Counted from the stretch's first letter, positions 7,019-15,006 are shown. The stretch: DNA of 34,725 nucleotides from an uncultured Akkermansia sp. (GCA_947626545.1 CANQSS010000022.1:1-34725); one strand, 5' to 3'. The notes: generated by a model from the letters alone, not told the origin. Made by a program: numbers and translations.

Positions 7019-8278
7019 ATGAGGCGTTTGCTGAACATGATAGGAATGGTGCTGGTCGGGAGTGCATGGGGGCAGTATTTTGAGCCGCCGCCCATGAATC
7101 CGGATCCCGTGGAGGAGTGTGTTCCGATCCAGAAAAATGCGACGACACCGGCGCAAGAGGACTCCTCCGGTGATTCGCCGGAAATCGACAATACCCATCC
7201 GGTGGCTCGCGAGAAGACGCGCGTGGCGGTGCTCGGGTATCACAACTTTAGCAACACAAAACCGGTGACGGAAATGCTGATGCGCACTTCGGAATTCCGT
7301 CAGCAGATGGAGTACATCCGCAAGGCGGGGTTGCGCGTCATCAGCATGAAAGAATTTTTGGAATGGCGACTGGGTAATCTTCAGCTGCCGGCAAAGTGTG
7401 TGCTCATCACACTGGATGACGGCTGGCGCAGTGTGTACACAGATGCCTTTCCCATCCTGAAAGAGTATGGGTATCCGTTCACTCTATTTCTCTACACCAA
7501 ATACCTGAGTGGACGTGGCGACAGTATGACACCCGCGATGATCCGAGAAATGCAGCAGCACGGCGCCACCATCGGCAGCCATTCCACAAGCCACTATTAC
7601 CCCAGCACATGGGAAAAGGAGCTTGAGCGCGGAGAGCAGGCTTTTTCGGAGCTGATGGATAAGGAAATGGGAGACTCTTTCAAACGGCTCGGTGAGCTGT
7701 TCGGACCAATCAACGCGTACTGCTATCCGGGCGGCTATGTAACGCCGGAGATGATCAGGCAATTGCCGAGTTATGGGTATGCGGTGGCTTTCACCGTGAT
7801 ACCCGGCAAGGTGGATGTGCAGGAAGACGTACTGCAGGTACACCGGTACATGGTGTTTGGCACGGATAGCTCTATTTTCCGACGTGCCGTGGATTTTTCA
7901 CTACGTGCAGCAAACACGCAGCAGGCAGCCAAGGCGCATCGCAACTCACCCATCCCCCCCTTTCCGGTGTATCCGGCGCCCAATGCAGAGGTGTATGAGG
8001 ATCTGGCGGTCATCTCGGCACAGGTGGGCACTGTCCAAAACATCGATTTACCGACTGTGCAAATGGTGGTGAGCGGTTTTGGACGCGTGCCGAGCAGAGT
8101 GGAGAGTTCATCCGGCGCGGTGCAATGGAATCCGCCCCTGCGTCTCTATCAGTCCCCGATTGTTGTGGAACTGAGCTGGAAAGACGTGGACGGAACGCCC
8201 CACAAAACCTCCTGGTATTTTAATGTAAAACGTAATACCCAACTTCCTTATGAAAAACATGATGAAAACACCCGATGA
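7019..8278 (+). CDS. Secreted polysaccharide deacetylase (NodB homology, CE4)
   Basis: Exported 419-aa protein with an N-terminal signal (MRRLLNMIGMVLVGSAWG). The NodB domain spans about residues 75-280. VAVLGYHNF opens the fold; motif 1 is LITLDDGW (catalytic and metal Asp), motif 2 is GSHSTSHYYP (His-x3-His metal ligands) and motif 3 is NAYCYPGGY. All three are intact, so metal-dependent N- or O-deacetylase activity is likely, on peptidoglycan or an exopolysaccharide; the substrate cannot be read from sequence. A C-terminal region (about 310-419) has a short beta-rich domain (TVQMVVSGFGRVP, PIVVELSWKDVDG) that may be an Ig-like or carbohydrate-contacting module. The next gene overlaps its end by 29 nt. 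Confidence 0.85.
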   Translation: MRRLLNMIGMVLVGSAWGQYFEPPPMNPDPVEECVPIQKNATTPAQEDSSGDSPEIDNTHPVAREKTRVAVLGYHNFSNTKPVTEMLMRTSEFRQQMEYIRKAGLRVISMKEFLEWRLGNLQLPAKCVLITLDDGWRSVYTDAFPILKEYGYPFTLFLYTKYLSGRGDSMTPAMIREMQQHGATIGSHSTSHYYPSTWEKELERGEQAFSELMDKEMGDSFKRLGELFGPINAYCYPGGYVTPEMIRQLPSYGYAVAFTVIPGKVDVQEDVLQVHRYMVFGTDSSIFRRAVDFSLRAANTQQAAKAHRNSPIPPFPVYPAPNAEVYEDLAVISAQVGTVQNIDLPTVQMVVSGFGRVPSRVESSSGAVQWNPPLRLYQSPIVVELSWKDVDGTPHKTSWYFNVKRNTQLPYEKHDENTR

Positions 8279-8720
8279 TTCCAAAACAGCTGCCCCTTCC
8301 TCATCGCAGTCTCCACCCAAACGCCGCACGACGGACAAAGCAAAGGAAAGTGCGAGCGGACCGGCACCCAAACCACGCAAGCCACGAGCAACCGGAGCGC
8401 AAAAGACTAGTACACCCGCCTACCCGGAACCTGAAGTGGTTGGCGGACACGAACCGTCGGGCAAGTCGCGTAAGCGCCGCCACAACCGCCACCACAAGGA
8501 GGATGAGGCGGCAAACGCTCAGCCCGCCCAAGGTAACCCGGCCGTGGATGCTGATGAATTAGTCGCTCGGGCGTGGAAAATATTCAAGGGTGAGGTAACG
8601 GAAGAGGGATTGGCGCTCATGGACGACCGCACAGCCGCTGAGACAGCCCGACGCGCTTTCCGCGTGGCGGAGCTCTTCCTCATCGAGGCCGCTGCACACC
8701 GCCCCAGCGAATCATCCTGA
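8250..8720 (+). CDS. Small basic protein with disordered N terminus, unknown function
   Basis: I do not recognise a family for this 156-aa product. Residues 1-100 are low-complexity, rich in Lys, Arg, Pro, Ser and Ala, with a basic patch GKSRKRRHNRHHKED that could bind nucleic acid or a polyanion. The last 55 residues look folded and helical (DADELVARAWKIFKGEV, TAAETARRAFRVAELFLIEA). The length and helical tail recall XseB superficially, but the XseB core motif is not present. The start overlaps the deacetylase end by 29 nt; ATG 8259 or 8262 are alternatives. It is probably translationally coupled to the deacetylase. Confidence 0.65.
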   Translation: MKNMMKTPDDSKTAAPSSSQSPPKRRTTDKAKESASGPAPKPRKPRATGAQKTSTPAYPEPEVVGGHEPSGKSRKRRHNRHHKEDEAANAQPAQGNPAVDADELVARAWKIFKGEVTEEGLALMDDRTAAETARRAFRVAELFLIEAAAHRPSESS

Positions 8721-8760
8721 TAGGGTTCGCTGCCCTACCGCCAACCCGTCTGATATACGT

Positions 8761-9192
8761 ATGCGCAAAATTCTGCGTTGGTGGCTGCTTTTCTCAGTCG
8801 TGAGCATGTTGCTCACCGGGCTGTACATGCTGCTTTGGCCGCAGGAAAATCCCCGCAACCTTGTATTGGGAGAGTGGCGCGAGCAGAGCGCCCGGATACG
8901 GGTGGAGGTGCTGCCGGCAGAGGCGCGCTGGCGCGGAGCGGGACACGGCGTGATACGCTACGAGTGGTTGCAAAAGGAGAAATCGCCCTACCGTGTGCGT
9001 CTGGAGGGCCGTGGCAAAACGGTGGAGGCGGATGTATCATTTGTCGGGGATGACCGCATGCTCGTTGAACCGGATATTTGGGATCTTCTGCCGATATCGG
9101 CTCAAAAAATGCTCGGAGATGTCAACCGTCAACATGGTCGTCCTGAGCGAGAGTTCCGCCTTCTTCTGCGCCGTGAAAACGAACGCAAATAA
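8761..9192 (+). CDS. Single-pass membrane protein of unknown function
   Basis: 143 aa, unrecognised. One hydrophobic helix at residues 8-26 (WLLFSVVSMLLTGLYMLLW) is followed by a soluble domain with alternating strands (NLVLGEWREQSARIRVEVL, YRVRLEGRGKTVEADVSFV) and a charged end. The topology is probably N-in with a periplasmic domain. It lies 40 nt after the previous gene and its stop is 4 nt from the U32 gene start, so it sits in the rightward operon from the deacetylase. The next gene's reading frame extends back into this one, but its conserved start lies downstream. Confidence 0.6.
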   Translation: MRKILRWWLLFSVVSMLLTGLYMLLWPQENPRNLVLGEWREQSARIRVEVLPAEARWRGAGHGVIRYEWLQKEKSPYRVRLEGRGKTVEADVSFVGDDRMLVEPDIWDLLPISAQKMLGDVNRQHGRPEREFRLLLRRENERK

Positions 9193-9196
9193 TTCC

Positions 9197-10459
9197 ATGC
9201 GTCAAGCCGTCGAAATTATGGCTCCGGCCGGCTCCTTTGAAAGTTTGGCGGCTGCCCTTCGCGCTGGTGCCGACAGTGTGTACTTTGGAGTCGGCAAGCT
9301 CAATATGCGCGCTCACGCCGCCAGCAACTTCTCCGCGGCAGATTTGTCTCGGGTAGCACGCCTGTGCCATGCTTGCGGAGCGCGCGCCTACCTTACCTGC
9401 AACGTGGTTGTCTATGATGATGAGCTTGACGAAATGCAACGGCTGCTTTGCTCAGCAAAAGAGGCAGGCGTAGATGCCGTGATTGCCGCTGATATGGCGG
9501 TGATACGATTTGCTCGCAGCATCGGACTCGAGGTTCATATTTCAGTACAGGCGAATGTGAGCAACACTGAGGCTCTTCGCGCATGTGCACAGTATGCGGA
9601 TGTGGTGGTGCCGGCACGTGAACTCACGCTGGGACGTGTCCGGGAGATGATACGTACCGTACAGAGCGAACCGATCTGCGGACCAAGTGGCAAACCATTG
9701 CGCATCGAGCTCTTTGCACATGGGGCGCTGTGCATCGCTATCTCCGGCAAATGCGGCATGAGCCTTGCCGCACACAATCACAGCGCTAATCGCGGAGATT
9801 GCTACCAACTGTGCCGCCGCCGCTACCGCGCCATTGACGCAGAAACAGGTTTTGAGTTAGAAGTCGATAATCAGTACATCATGTCACCCTCTGATCTCTG
9901 CACCATTCGCGTGCTCGACCAGTTGCTGGATGCTGGGGTATCAGTGCTCAAACTGGAGGGGCGCGGGCGATCCGCAGCATATGTGAGCACAGTCACTAGC
10001 GTGTATCGCGAGGCCGCACAAACATGGGCTCGGGGCGATTGGAATGAGCAACTCGTGCAGGCGTGGGAAGAGCGTTTGCGCAGTGTTTTCAACCGCTCAT
10101 TCTGGCACGGCGGCTATTACCTGGGCGAGTTGTGGGATGGCTGGAGTGGTGCACCCGGTAGTCATGCTGCCGAACAACGAGATTTTACGGGAACCGTGCT
10201 CAAATTTTACCCGCGCGTCGGCGTGGCCGAGATACGTCTGAATGCCTCCGATCTGCAAGCTGGCTCCACGATCGAAATCACCGGATCCACCACTGGTATC
10301 CTACGTCACGTTGTCACGGACATGCGTGCCGATGATCCCACCGGCGCCACTCTCCCTGTTTCTCATGCCCCCAAAGGCTCCGTGATTCTCGTCCGACTTC
10401 CCCAAAAAGTTCGCCGAGGCGACAAAGTATTTACCGTACGGACGAGGAAGTTCAGCTGA
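9197..10459 (+). CDS. U32 peptidase-family protein (TrhP/RlhA-like RNA hydroxylation factor)
   Basis: 420-aa U32 family protein. Members of this family include TrhP (tRNA 5-hydroxyuridine) and RlhA (23S rRNA C2501 hydroxylation); some older members were described as collagenases. The diagnostic start EIMAPAGSFESLAAALRAGADSVYFG is at residues 6-31, then KLNMRAHAASNF, and the core ISGKCGMSLAAHNHSANRGDC with QLCRRRY containing the conserved Cys residues of the family signature. The C-terminal beta domain (FTGTVLKFYPRVGVAEIRL onward) matches the TrhP-type architecture. ATG 9197 is chosen because homologues begin just before EIMAPAG. Which RNA is modified cannot be decided here. Confidence 0.85.
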   Translation: MRQAVEIMAPAGSFESLAAALRAGADSVYFGVGKLNMRAHAASNFSAADLSRVARLCHACGARAYLTCNVVVYDDELDEMQRLLCSAKEAGVDAVIAADMAVIRFARSIGLEVHISVQANVSNTEALRACAQYADVVVPARELTLGRVREMIRTVQSEPICGPSGKPLRIELFAHGALCIAISGKCGMSLAAHNHSANRGDCYQLCRRRYRAIDAETGFELEVDNQYIMSPSDLCTIRVLDQLLDAGVSVLKLEGRGRSAAYVSTVTSVYREAAQTWARGDWNEQLVQAWEERLRSVFNRSFWHGGYYLGELWDGWSGAPGSHAAEQRDFTGTVLKFYPRVGVAEIRLNASDLQAGSTIEITGSTTGILRHVVTDMRADDPTGATLPVSHAPKGSVILVRLPQKVRRGDKVFTVRTRKFS

Positions 10460-10502
10460 TCTGATGAACGAATCTCCGTCCGCTCTTGCACCGCATCCCC
10501 AC

Positions 10503-10703
10503 GCCGCAGGCGTGCTATAATCCAAATCGTACATAGGCGCCGGCGCCACTGCCTCCTCCCGCTGCTTTGTAACCACGTCCGCGCACGGCTTGCAAATCCC
10601 GCCCCGCACCTGCTCCGCCTCCTCCGCGCAACGCGCGCGAATTTCCAAATCGCACATCGTACTTCGTAAATCGTACATAGTAAACGCATTTCATATGCGT
10701 TTA
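10503..10703 (+). repeat. Composite intergenic repeat, block G
   Basis: This fills the gap between the U32 gene and nrnA. ACGCC-GCA-GGCGT plus GCTATAATCCAAATCG (10501-10529) starts it, as in block H. A single 7-mer copy is followed by GGCGCCGGCGCC, then a GC-rich module (about 10550-10645) with CCTCCGCGCAACGCGCGCGAA, shared with blocks D, E, I and J. A second 7-mer array lies at 10649-10680. The closing stem-loop TAAACGCAT/ATGCGTTTA (10681-10689/10695-10703) ends 11 nt before the nrnA -35 box. Confidence 0.85.
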
Positions 10704-10714
10704 TCACATCCTCA

Positions 10715-10743
10715 TTGACTCGCGCCGGATTGGATGGTATAAC
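10715..10743 (+). promoter_or_regulatory. nrnA-truB-ribF promoter
   Basis: The -35 TTGACT (10715-10720), a 17-nt spacer and the -10 TATAAC (10738-10743) leave 12 nt to ATG 10756, so the 5' UTR would be about 5 nt. Confidence 0.65.
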
Positions 10744-10755
10744 GACTCCCGACCT

Positions 10756-11745
10756 ATGGGGACATCAAATACGCGTCAGGAAATAGTGCAGACAATCGCA
10801 AATCTGCACGAGGTAGCGGTTATTTCGCATATGAGACCGGATGGCGATGCCGTGGGGAGTACGCTTGGTCTCGGAATGGCGCTACAAGCGCTCGGCAAGA
10901 ATGTGCATATGTGGATTGAAGATGCTGTACCGGAACGCTTTGCCTTCTTGGAAGGCGCACAGCTCGTCACAAATCCGCCAAAGACCCTGCCCTCCGGAGT
11001 GGAATGCCTCATCTGCGTAGATTGCGGAGAGCCTAAGCGCTTGGGTGATGTCGGCCGCAGTCTGGTCGAAACTGCTCCCTTCACCATAAACATCGATCAC
11101 CACGAGACAAATACGCTGTACGCTACCATGAATCTGGTTCAAGGGAATGCCGCTGCCTGCGCCTGCGTACTCGTGCCACTGTTGGATACGCTGGCAGTAC
11201 CTCTTACCGCCCCCATTGCCACCGCCCTCTACGTGGCTGTAAACACAGATACCGGCTCTTTCCAATTCAGTTCCACCACGCCTGAAGTCATGTGTTTGGG
11301 TGCACGACTTATCGAAGCCGGAGTAGATGTGGGGGATGTGAACCGTCGTCTCTACCAAGAACTCCCCTTGACGTCCTTCCGTATGCAGAGCGAGGTACTT
11401 AACAACATGATGTTGGATTCCGGTGGCCTCATCGTGCACTACTCCCTCTCCATCGCCCGACGGCAAGATCTTCACCTGCAACTGCAGGATACCAAAGATC
11501 TGGTTGATATTATCCGTGTGCTGCGCGGAGCGAAAGTGGCCCTCATCTTCGAGGAACTGGAGGATGGGTTTGTTCGCATCTCCCTGCGCTCCAAAGATCC
11601 TGCTATCCGGGTAAATGATATTGCTGCGCAATTCGGCGGTGGCGGACATCCCATGGCAGCCGGTATCCGCATGCGCGGGAGGCTCACCGAGGTGCGTCAT
11701 ACCGTACTGCAAGCTATTCGAACCGTTTTGCACTCACTCGCATGA
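10756..11745 (+). CDS. nrnA: DHH/DHHA1 phosphoesterase, nanoRNase NrnA-like
   Basis: Cytosolic DHH-superfamily hydrolase that degrades 2- to 5-mer RNA and often dephosphorylates pAp. Motifs in order: VAVISHMRPDGDAVGST (His and the DxD metal ligands, residues 20-36), CLICVDCGEPKR (Asp), INIDHHETN (the DHH motif), YVAVNTDTGSFQFSST (Asp), and the DHHA1 glycine loop FGGGGHPMAAG near residue 300 that binds substrate. The length of 329 aa is typical. It begins an operon whose next genes overlap by 4 nt each (ATGA), an arrangement with truB and ribF seen in many bacteria. Confidence 0.9.
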   Translation: MGTSNTRQEIVQTIANLHEVAVISHMRPDGDAVGSTLGLGMALQALGKNVHMWIEDAVPERFAFLEGAQLVTNPPKTLPSGVECLICVDCGEPKRLGDVGRSLVETAPFTINIDHHETNTLYATMNLVQGNAAACACVLVPLLDTLAVPLTAPIATALYVAVNTDTGSFQFSSTTPEVMCLGARLIEAGVDVGDVNRRLYQELPLTSFRMQSEVLNNMMLDSGGLIVHYSLSIARRQDLHLQLQDTKDLVDIIRVLRGAKVALIFEELEDGFVRISLRSKDPAIRVNDIAAQFGGGGHPMAAGIRMRGRLTEVRHTVLQAIRTVLHSLA

Positions 11746-12479
11746 CTACCCTGCCACCTGAGAACCCAAGCGGCGTGTTGCTGGTGGATAAGGATCCCGG
11801 TTTCACCTCCCACAATGCTGTGGCTCTCTGCCGTCGTTTGCTGAACACGCGCAAGGTGGGTCATTGCGGCACGCTTGACCCTATGGCTACCGGCATGCTT
11901 ATCATCGTCATCGGTAAAGCTACCCGCTTCCAGGACCGACTCATGAGCGAAGACAAGGTGTACACCGGCACCCTGCAACTGGGTATAGAAACTGACAGTC
12001 ATGATGCCGAGGGAGAAGTGGTAGCCACCAAACCTACCACCGGCATCACCGAAGAGGACATCCGTCGCTCCTTCGAGCATTTCCACACGGAATTTGACCA
12101 AGTGCCTCCCATGTTTTCAGCGGTAAAAGTCAATGGAGTACCCTGCTACAAGCTCGCCCGACGCGGAGAAGAGGTGCAACGCAAAGCCCGCCGCGTACGT
12201 GTGCTCGATTTCGCCATCTCCCGCATCGATTTATCCAGCGCGCAGGTAGATTTCTCTGTACATTGCACCAAGGGGTTTTACGTGCGTACCTATGCCCACG
12301 ATATCGGACAACTGCTGGGCTGTGGGGCACATCTCACGGCTCTGCGCCGTATCAAATCCGGACATTTTGACATCGCTCAAGCCATTACTGTGCCGGAGTT
12401 GAAATCCGCCTCACGCCAACAGATTCTCGCGCGGCTCATCCCTGTGGAGCAATTGATTTCCTCTCCCTCTGAGTCATGA
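11742..12479 (+). CDS. truB: tRNA pseudouridine(55) synthase
   Basis: Forms pseudouridine 55 in the T arm of elongator tRNAs. The N-terminal GVLLVDKDPGFTSHNAV and the catalytic loop VGHCGTLDPMATGML (nucleophilic Asp in TLDP) are intact. YTGTLQLGIETDSHDAEG and VPPMFSAVKVNGVPCYKLAR are the other TruB signatures, and KGFYVRTYAHDIG is the second substrate-contacting segment. At 245 aa it is shorter than the E. coli enzyme because a full C-terminal PUA-like domain is lacking, which is common in many phyla. It overlaps nrnA and ribF by ATGA at each side, pointing to translational coupling without Shine-Dalgarno sequences. Confidence 0.93.
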   Translation: MTTLPPENPSGVLLVDKDPGFTSHNAVALCRRLLNTRKVGHCGTLDPMATGMLIIVIGKATRFQDRLMSEDKVYTGTLQLGIETDSHDAEGEVVATKPTTGITEEDIRRSFEHFHTEFDQVPPMFSAVKVNGVPCYKLARRGEEVQRKARRVRVLDFAISRIDLSSAQVDFSVHCTKGFYVRTYAHDIGQLLGCGAHLTALRRIKSGHFDIAQAITVPELKSASRQQILARLIPVEQLISSPSES

Positions 12480-13387
12480 AGATTTTCCATTCGCTTGATG
12501 AGGTTCGCGTTCTGAAGCAACCCGTTCACTGGGCCATTGGATTCTTCGATGGTGTACACCTCGGACACGTCCGCGTGATGCACAGTGCAGCCACTGCAGG
12601 GGCTCTGAGAGGGGTCATCACGTTCCAACAACACCCGCTGGCTTTGCTACGCCCCGACGCTCAGCCTCTGCTCATTACCCCCTGCGCGCAACACAAGGCG
12701 CAACTCATCGCCGAATTGGGAGAGGCAGATGTTCTGCTCTGCCTGCCTTTCAATGATGAGCTTGCTAAGCTTACCCCGGTGCAATTTTTAGACGCCTTGG
12801 AAGAAGCTTGCCGCGTGGCGGGCATTTCCGTCGGGGAAAATTGGCGCTTTGGTGTCGGTAGCACAGGAAATACAGAACTGCTTACCCGTGAAGGGGCTCG
12901 CCGCGGGTGGCGCATCTGCATATGCCCGCTAGAGCGACAACAGGGTGAGACCGTGAGCTCACAGCGCATCCGCGCGACACTTGCCGCAGGGGACCTGCAA
13001 CTCGCCGCCTCCTTACTCGGTCATCCCTTTAACATCGCCGGGACAGTGGAACACGGTCAGCATTTGGCTCGCCGCCTTGGGTTTTCTACGGCCAACGTAC
13101 CCGTTCCCCCACACGGCGCCCTGCCCCCTGCAGGAGTGTATGCCATCTCTGCGCGTGTGGGAAATTCCCGCCTCTCCGGCATCGCCAACCTTGGTCTGCG
13201 CCCCAGTATCGCTGAACAGCGTAAACTCCCTCGGTTGGAAGTACATTTCCCAAATTGGCAGGGCGATCTCTACGGCTCTTTCCTCACTGTGCAACTCTGC
13301 CGTTTTATTCGGCCGGAACAGCAGTTCCCCTCCTTGGATGCACTTCAAAATCAAGTGCTCGCTGACATCGCATCCCTGTATTCTTAA
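12476..13387 (+). CDS. ribF: Bifunctional riboflavin kinase / FAD synthetase
   Basis: Makes FMN from riboflavin and FAD from FMN. The N-terminal nucleotidyltransferase domain has GFFDGVHLGHVRV (the HxGH ATP site, residues 23-35), the family motif GENWRFGVGSTGN and SSQRIRATLAAGDL. The C-terminal flavokinase domain has PPAGVYAISARVG, SGIANLGLRPS and the Glu-containing LEVHFPNWQGDLYG. The length of 303 aa is normal. It is the last gene of the nrnA operon; a small hairpin (13393-13412) follows the stop. Confidence 0.93.
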   Translation: MKIFHSLDEVRVLKQPVHWAIGFFDGVHLGHVRVMHSAATAGALRGVITFQQHPLALLRPDAQPLLITPCAQHKAQLIAELGEADVLLCLPFNDELAKLTPVQFLDALEEACRVAGISVGENWRFGVGSTGNTELLTREGARRGWRICICPLERQQGETVSSQRIRATLAAGDLQLAASLLGHPFNIAGTVEHGQHLARRLGFSTANVPVPPHGALPPAGVYAISARVGNSRLSGIANLGLRPSIAEQRKLPRLEVHFPNWQGDLYGSFLTVQLCRFIRPEQQFPSLDALQNQVLADIASLYS

Positions 13388-13392
13388 TCTCC

Positions 13393-13412
13393 AAGGCATT
13401 TTTTCATGCCTT
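13393..13412 (+). terminator. Possible terminator after ribF
   Basis: AAGGCAT (13393-13399) and ATGCCTT (13406-13412) form a 7-bp stem with loop TTTTTC a few bases after the ribF stop. There is no T-run after the stem, so termination strength is uncertain. The AT-rich remainder up to 13513 shows nothing recognisable. Confidence 0.35.
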
Positions 13413-13513
13413 CCGATAGAAAGTTAGATTTTCGATAGTTCCTTATTATAAGTCAATTCCGTCATTTTTATGTCGCAAGACTCACCAGTTTGTCATTTTT
13501 TCCCATTTTAGAC

Positions 13514-13541
13514 TTGCCATCAAGGGCAAATTAGCTATAAT
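13514..13541 (+). promoter_or_regulatory. Strong promoter of the 41-aa lipoprotein gene
   Basis: The -35 TTGCCA (13514-13519), a 16-nt spacer and the consensus -10 TATAAT (13536-13541) form one of the best promoters in the window. Unlike most others here it leaves a leader of about 55 nt, which contains the small stem CTGCC/GGCAG (13557-13572). Confidence 0.7.
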
Positions 13542-13603
13542 GGTCTCGCGTCTTCTGCCTACGGTTGGCAGGGGGACTTCAACCTAGTAAATCAAAGAAA
13601 AAT

Positions 13604-13729
13604 ATGAAGACCATCTCTGTTCTCGCTCTTACGGCGGTTGCCATTCTTGCCAGCTGCCAGCAGCAGCAGCAGCAGCAGGAACCCGTGGCTCCGGCTCCGG
13701 CTCCTGCTCCCGCTATCATCACCAAGTAA
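13604..13729 (+). CDS. 41-residue Gln/Pro-rich lipoprotein ending in Lys
   Basis: A complete small gene. The signal peptide KTISVLALTAVAILAS leads to lipobox LAS-C (Cys18). The mature part is only 24 residues: Cys, seven Gln, then EPVAPAPAPAPAIITK. It is a monocistronic unit with a near-consensus promoter and a strong hairpin terminator 48 nt after the stop, suggesting high expression. The arrangement (short lipoprotein, extended Pro/Ala segment, C-terminal Lys) resembles Braun-type lipoprotein in outline, but there is no heptad coiled coil, so the link is speculative. Seven CAG codons in a row make the Gln tract prone to slippage. Short lipoproteins of entericidin type are another possibility. 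Confidence 0.72.
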   Translation: MKTISVLALTAVAILASCQQQQQQQEPVAPAPAPAPAIITK

Positions 13730-13776
13730 GAGTTTCCAAGGGGAGGTGGGCAACCGCCTCTCCCACGAAAATTCGC

Positions 13777-13808
13777 AAGCGCGTCGGGAATTATTTTCCG
13801 ACGCGCTT
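13777..13808. terminator. Bidirectional terminator between the small lipoprotein gene and tsaE
   Basis: AAGCGCGTCGG (13777-13787) and CCGACGCGCTT (13798-13808) form a perfect 11-bp stem with a 10-nt AT-rich loop. The two flanking genes converge on it, so it can end both transcripts; a short pyrimidine run CCTTT follows on the plus strand. Confidence 0.75.
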
Positions 13809-13825
13809 CCTTTATGCTCCTATTG

Positions 13826-14281
13826 TCAACTACCTGCCTGCTCTATCCTCACGCGCCGCATAGTCTCACCCATGCGTTCAATTTGCATCCAAGTGGTCTC
13901 TTTTGGCAAAAGCTCGCCGTCGAAACGATCTGCCCACTCTACGAGCAAAACCATTCCACTTGTCAAATATTCATCCCAACCTATTTGCAACGCCTCATCC
14001 GGTCGCTCCAGTCGGTACAAATCAAAGTGAGCCACCGGTAAACATCCGTCCGTATGTTCATGCACAATGCTGAACGTAGGGCTGGTGCCAGTCTGTTTGC
14101 ACCCCAAGCCATCCAGTATGCCTTGTACGAGACGTGTTTTGCCAGCGCCCAATTCACCCACGAGCCCCAACACATCTCCGGCCTCCAGCTCCCCTGCCAG
14201 ACGCTTGCCCAGCAGTCGCATTGCCTCCTCCCCTTGCACCACCATTTCTCCTTGTTGAAAAATTTTTGCGATATTTTTCAT
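13826..14281 (-). CDS. tsaE: tRNA threonylcarbamoyladenosine biosynthesis ATPase
   Basis: ATPase subunit of the TsaBDE machinery that installs t6A37 on ANN-decoding tRNAs. The P-loop GELGAGKTRLVQG is at about residues 42-54, followed by the family block GTSPTFSIVHEH, HFDLYRLERPDE (Walker B-like region with the conserved Asp) and LLVEWADRF. The length of 151 aa is normal. It is a single gene converging with the small lipoprotein and diverging from rplU. tsaB, tsaC and tsaD are not in the window. The ATG follows an A-rich stretch with no Shine-Dalgarno sequence. Confidence 0.93.
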   Translation of the reverse strand: MKNIAKIFQQGEMVVQGEEAMRLLGKRLAGELEAGDVLGLVGELGAGKTRLVQGILDGLGCKQTGTSPTFSIVHEHTDGCLPVAHFDLYRLERPDEALQIGWDEYLTSGMVLLVEWADRFDGELLPKETTWMQIERMGETMRRVRIEQAGS

Positions 14282-14298
14282 TTTTTAATAAATTTTAC

Positions 14299-14326
14299 TT
14301 GCCAAAACACGTGGCATGCCTATAAT
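14299..14326 (+). promoter_or_regulatory. rplU-rpmA promoter
   Basis: The -35 TTGCCA (14299-14304), a 16-nt spacer and the -10 TATAAT (14321-14326) are almost identical in layout to the promoter at 13514. The leader to rplU is about 40 nt. Confidence 0.7.
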
Positions 14327-14371
14327 GTGCCAGTCCGCACATGCGGGCGCAACCAAAAAAATCAGAAAATT

Positions 14372-14692
14372 ATGGCATACGCAATATTCGCATCCGGCAG
14401 TAAGCAATACCGGGTTACGGTGGGCGATGTGGTGGAGGTAGATCGCCTCCCCGACTTGCAGAATGATGGTGAGGCAAAGTTCGACCATGTCCTTTTGGTA
14501 GAGGACGGAGAAACGACAAAGGTTGGCGCACCGGTAGTGGAAGGAGCCAGCGTAACGGCGCTGGTGCTGGATGCTGAGGCCCGCGGACCAAAGGGCATCG
14601 CTTTCAAGTTTAAGCGTCGCAAGGGTTTCCACAAAAAGAAGGGGTTCCGCGCCGCTCTCACTAAGGTCAAGATCACCGCGATTAATGCTTAA
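14372..14692 (+). CDS. rplU: 50S ribosomal protein L21
   Basis: 106-aa large-subunit protein that binds 23S rRNA near domain I. The start MAYAIFASGSKQYRVTVGDVVEVDRL is the classic L21 N terminus, and KFKRRKGFHKKKGFR is the basic rRNA-binding signature near the C terminus. ATG 14372 is fixed by that N terminus, although the frame is open further upstream. An A-rich leader replaces a Shine-Dalgarno sequence. It forms the conserved pair with rpmA, 30 nt downstream. Confidence 0.96.
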   Translation: MAYAIFASGSKQYRVTVGDVVEVDRLPDLQNDGEAKFDHVLLVEDGETTKVGAPVVEGASVTALVLDAEARGPKGIAFKFKRRKGFHKKKGFRAALTKVKITAINA

Positions 14693-14722
14693 TTATTAAC
14701 CTGAGAAATTTTATTACCAGTC

Positions 14723-14974
14723 ATGGCACATAAAAAAGGACAAGGCTCTGTACGCAACGGGCGCGATTCTCGCAGCAAGCGCCTCGGTGTGAAAAAATTC
14801 GGCGGTCAGTCTGTCATCGCCGGCAACATCATCATTCGCCAGCGCGGTACCAAGTTCCACCCCGGCAAGGGTGTGGGCATGGGTCGTGATTATACGATCT
14901 TCTCACTGGTGGATGGTCGTGTGTTCTTTGATCGTGATGGTCGCCGCGTCAATGTGGTGGAGGAAACTAAATAA
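14723..14974 (+). CDS. rpmA: 50S ribosomal protein L27
   Basis: 83-aa protein whose N-terminal tail reaches the peptidyl-transferase centre. It starts [16 protein letters not shown], then [23 protein letters not shown] and [18 protein letters not shown], all diagnostic for L27. The mature-type N terminus is encoded directly; the cleavable extension found in Firmicutes is absent. A rho-independent terminator follows after about 30 nt. Confidence 0.97.
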   Translation: MAHKKGQGSVRNGRDSRSKRLGVKKFGGQSVIAGNIIIRQRGTKFHPGKGVGMGRDYTIFSLVDGRVFFDRDGRRVNVVEETK

Positions 14975-15006
14975 TTCCCACACCCAGCGTATTCCCCCGA
15001 TCTTGC

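Noticed and set aside
8250..8720. Exodeoxyribonuclease VII small subunit (xseB)
   Set aside because: Only size and a helical acidic/basic tail are similar; the conserved core of XseB is not visible.
10516..10521. TATAAT in repeat block G (and 15223-15228 in block H) as a promoter -10
   Set aside because: No -35 element lies at 16-18 nt, the motif is part of a conserved linker in the repeat, and no gene start follows at a suitable distance.
13388..13513. A riboswitch or regulatory RNA after ribF (for example FMN type)
   Set aside because: The stretch lies downstream of ribF, is AT-rich and shows none of the conserved FMN-riboswitch segments.
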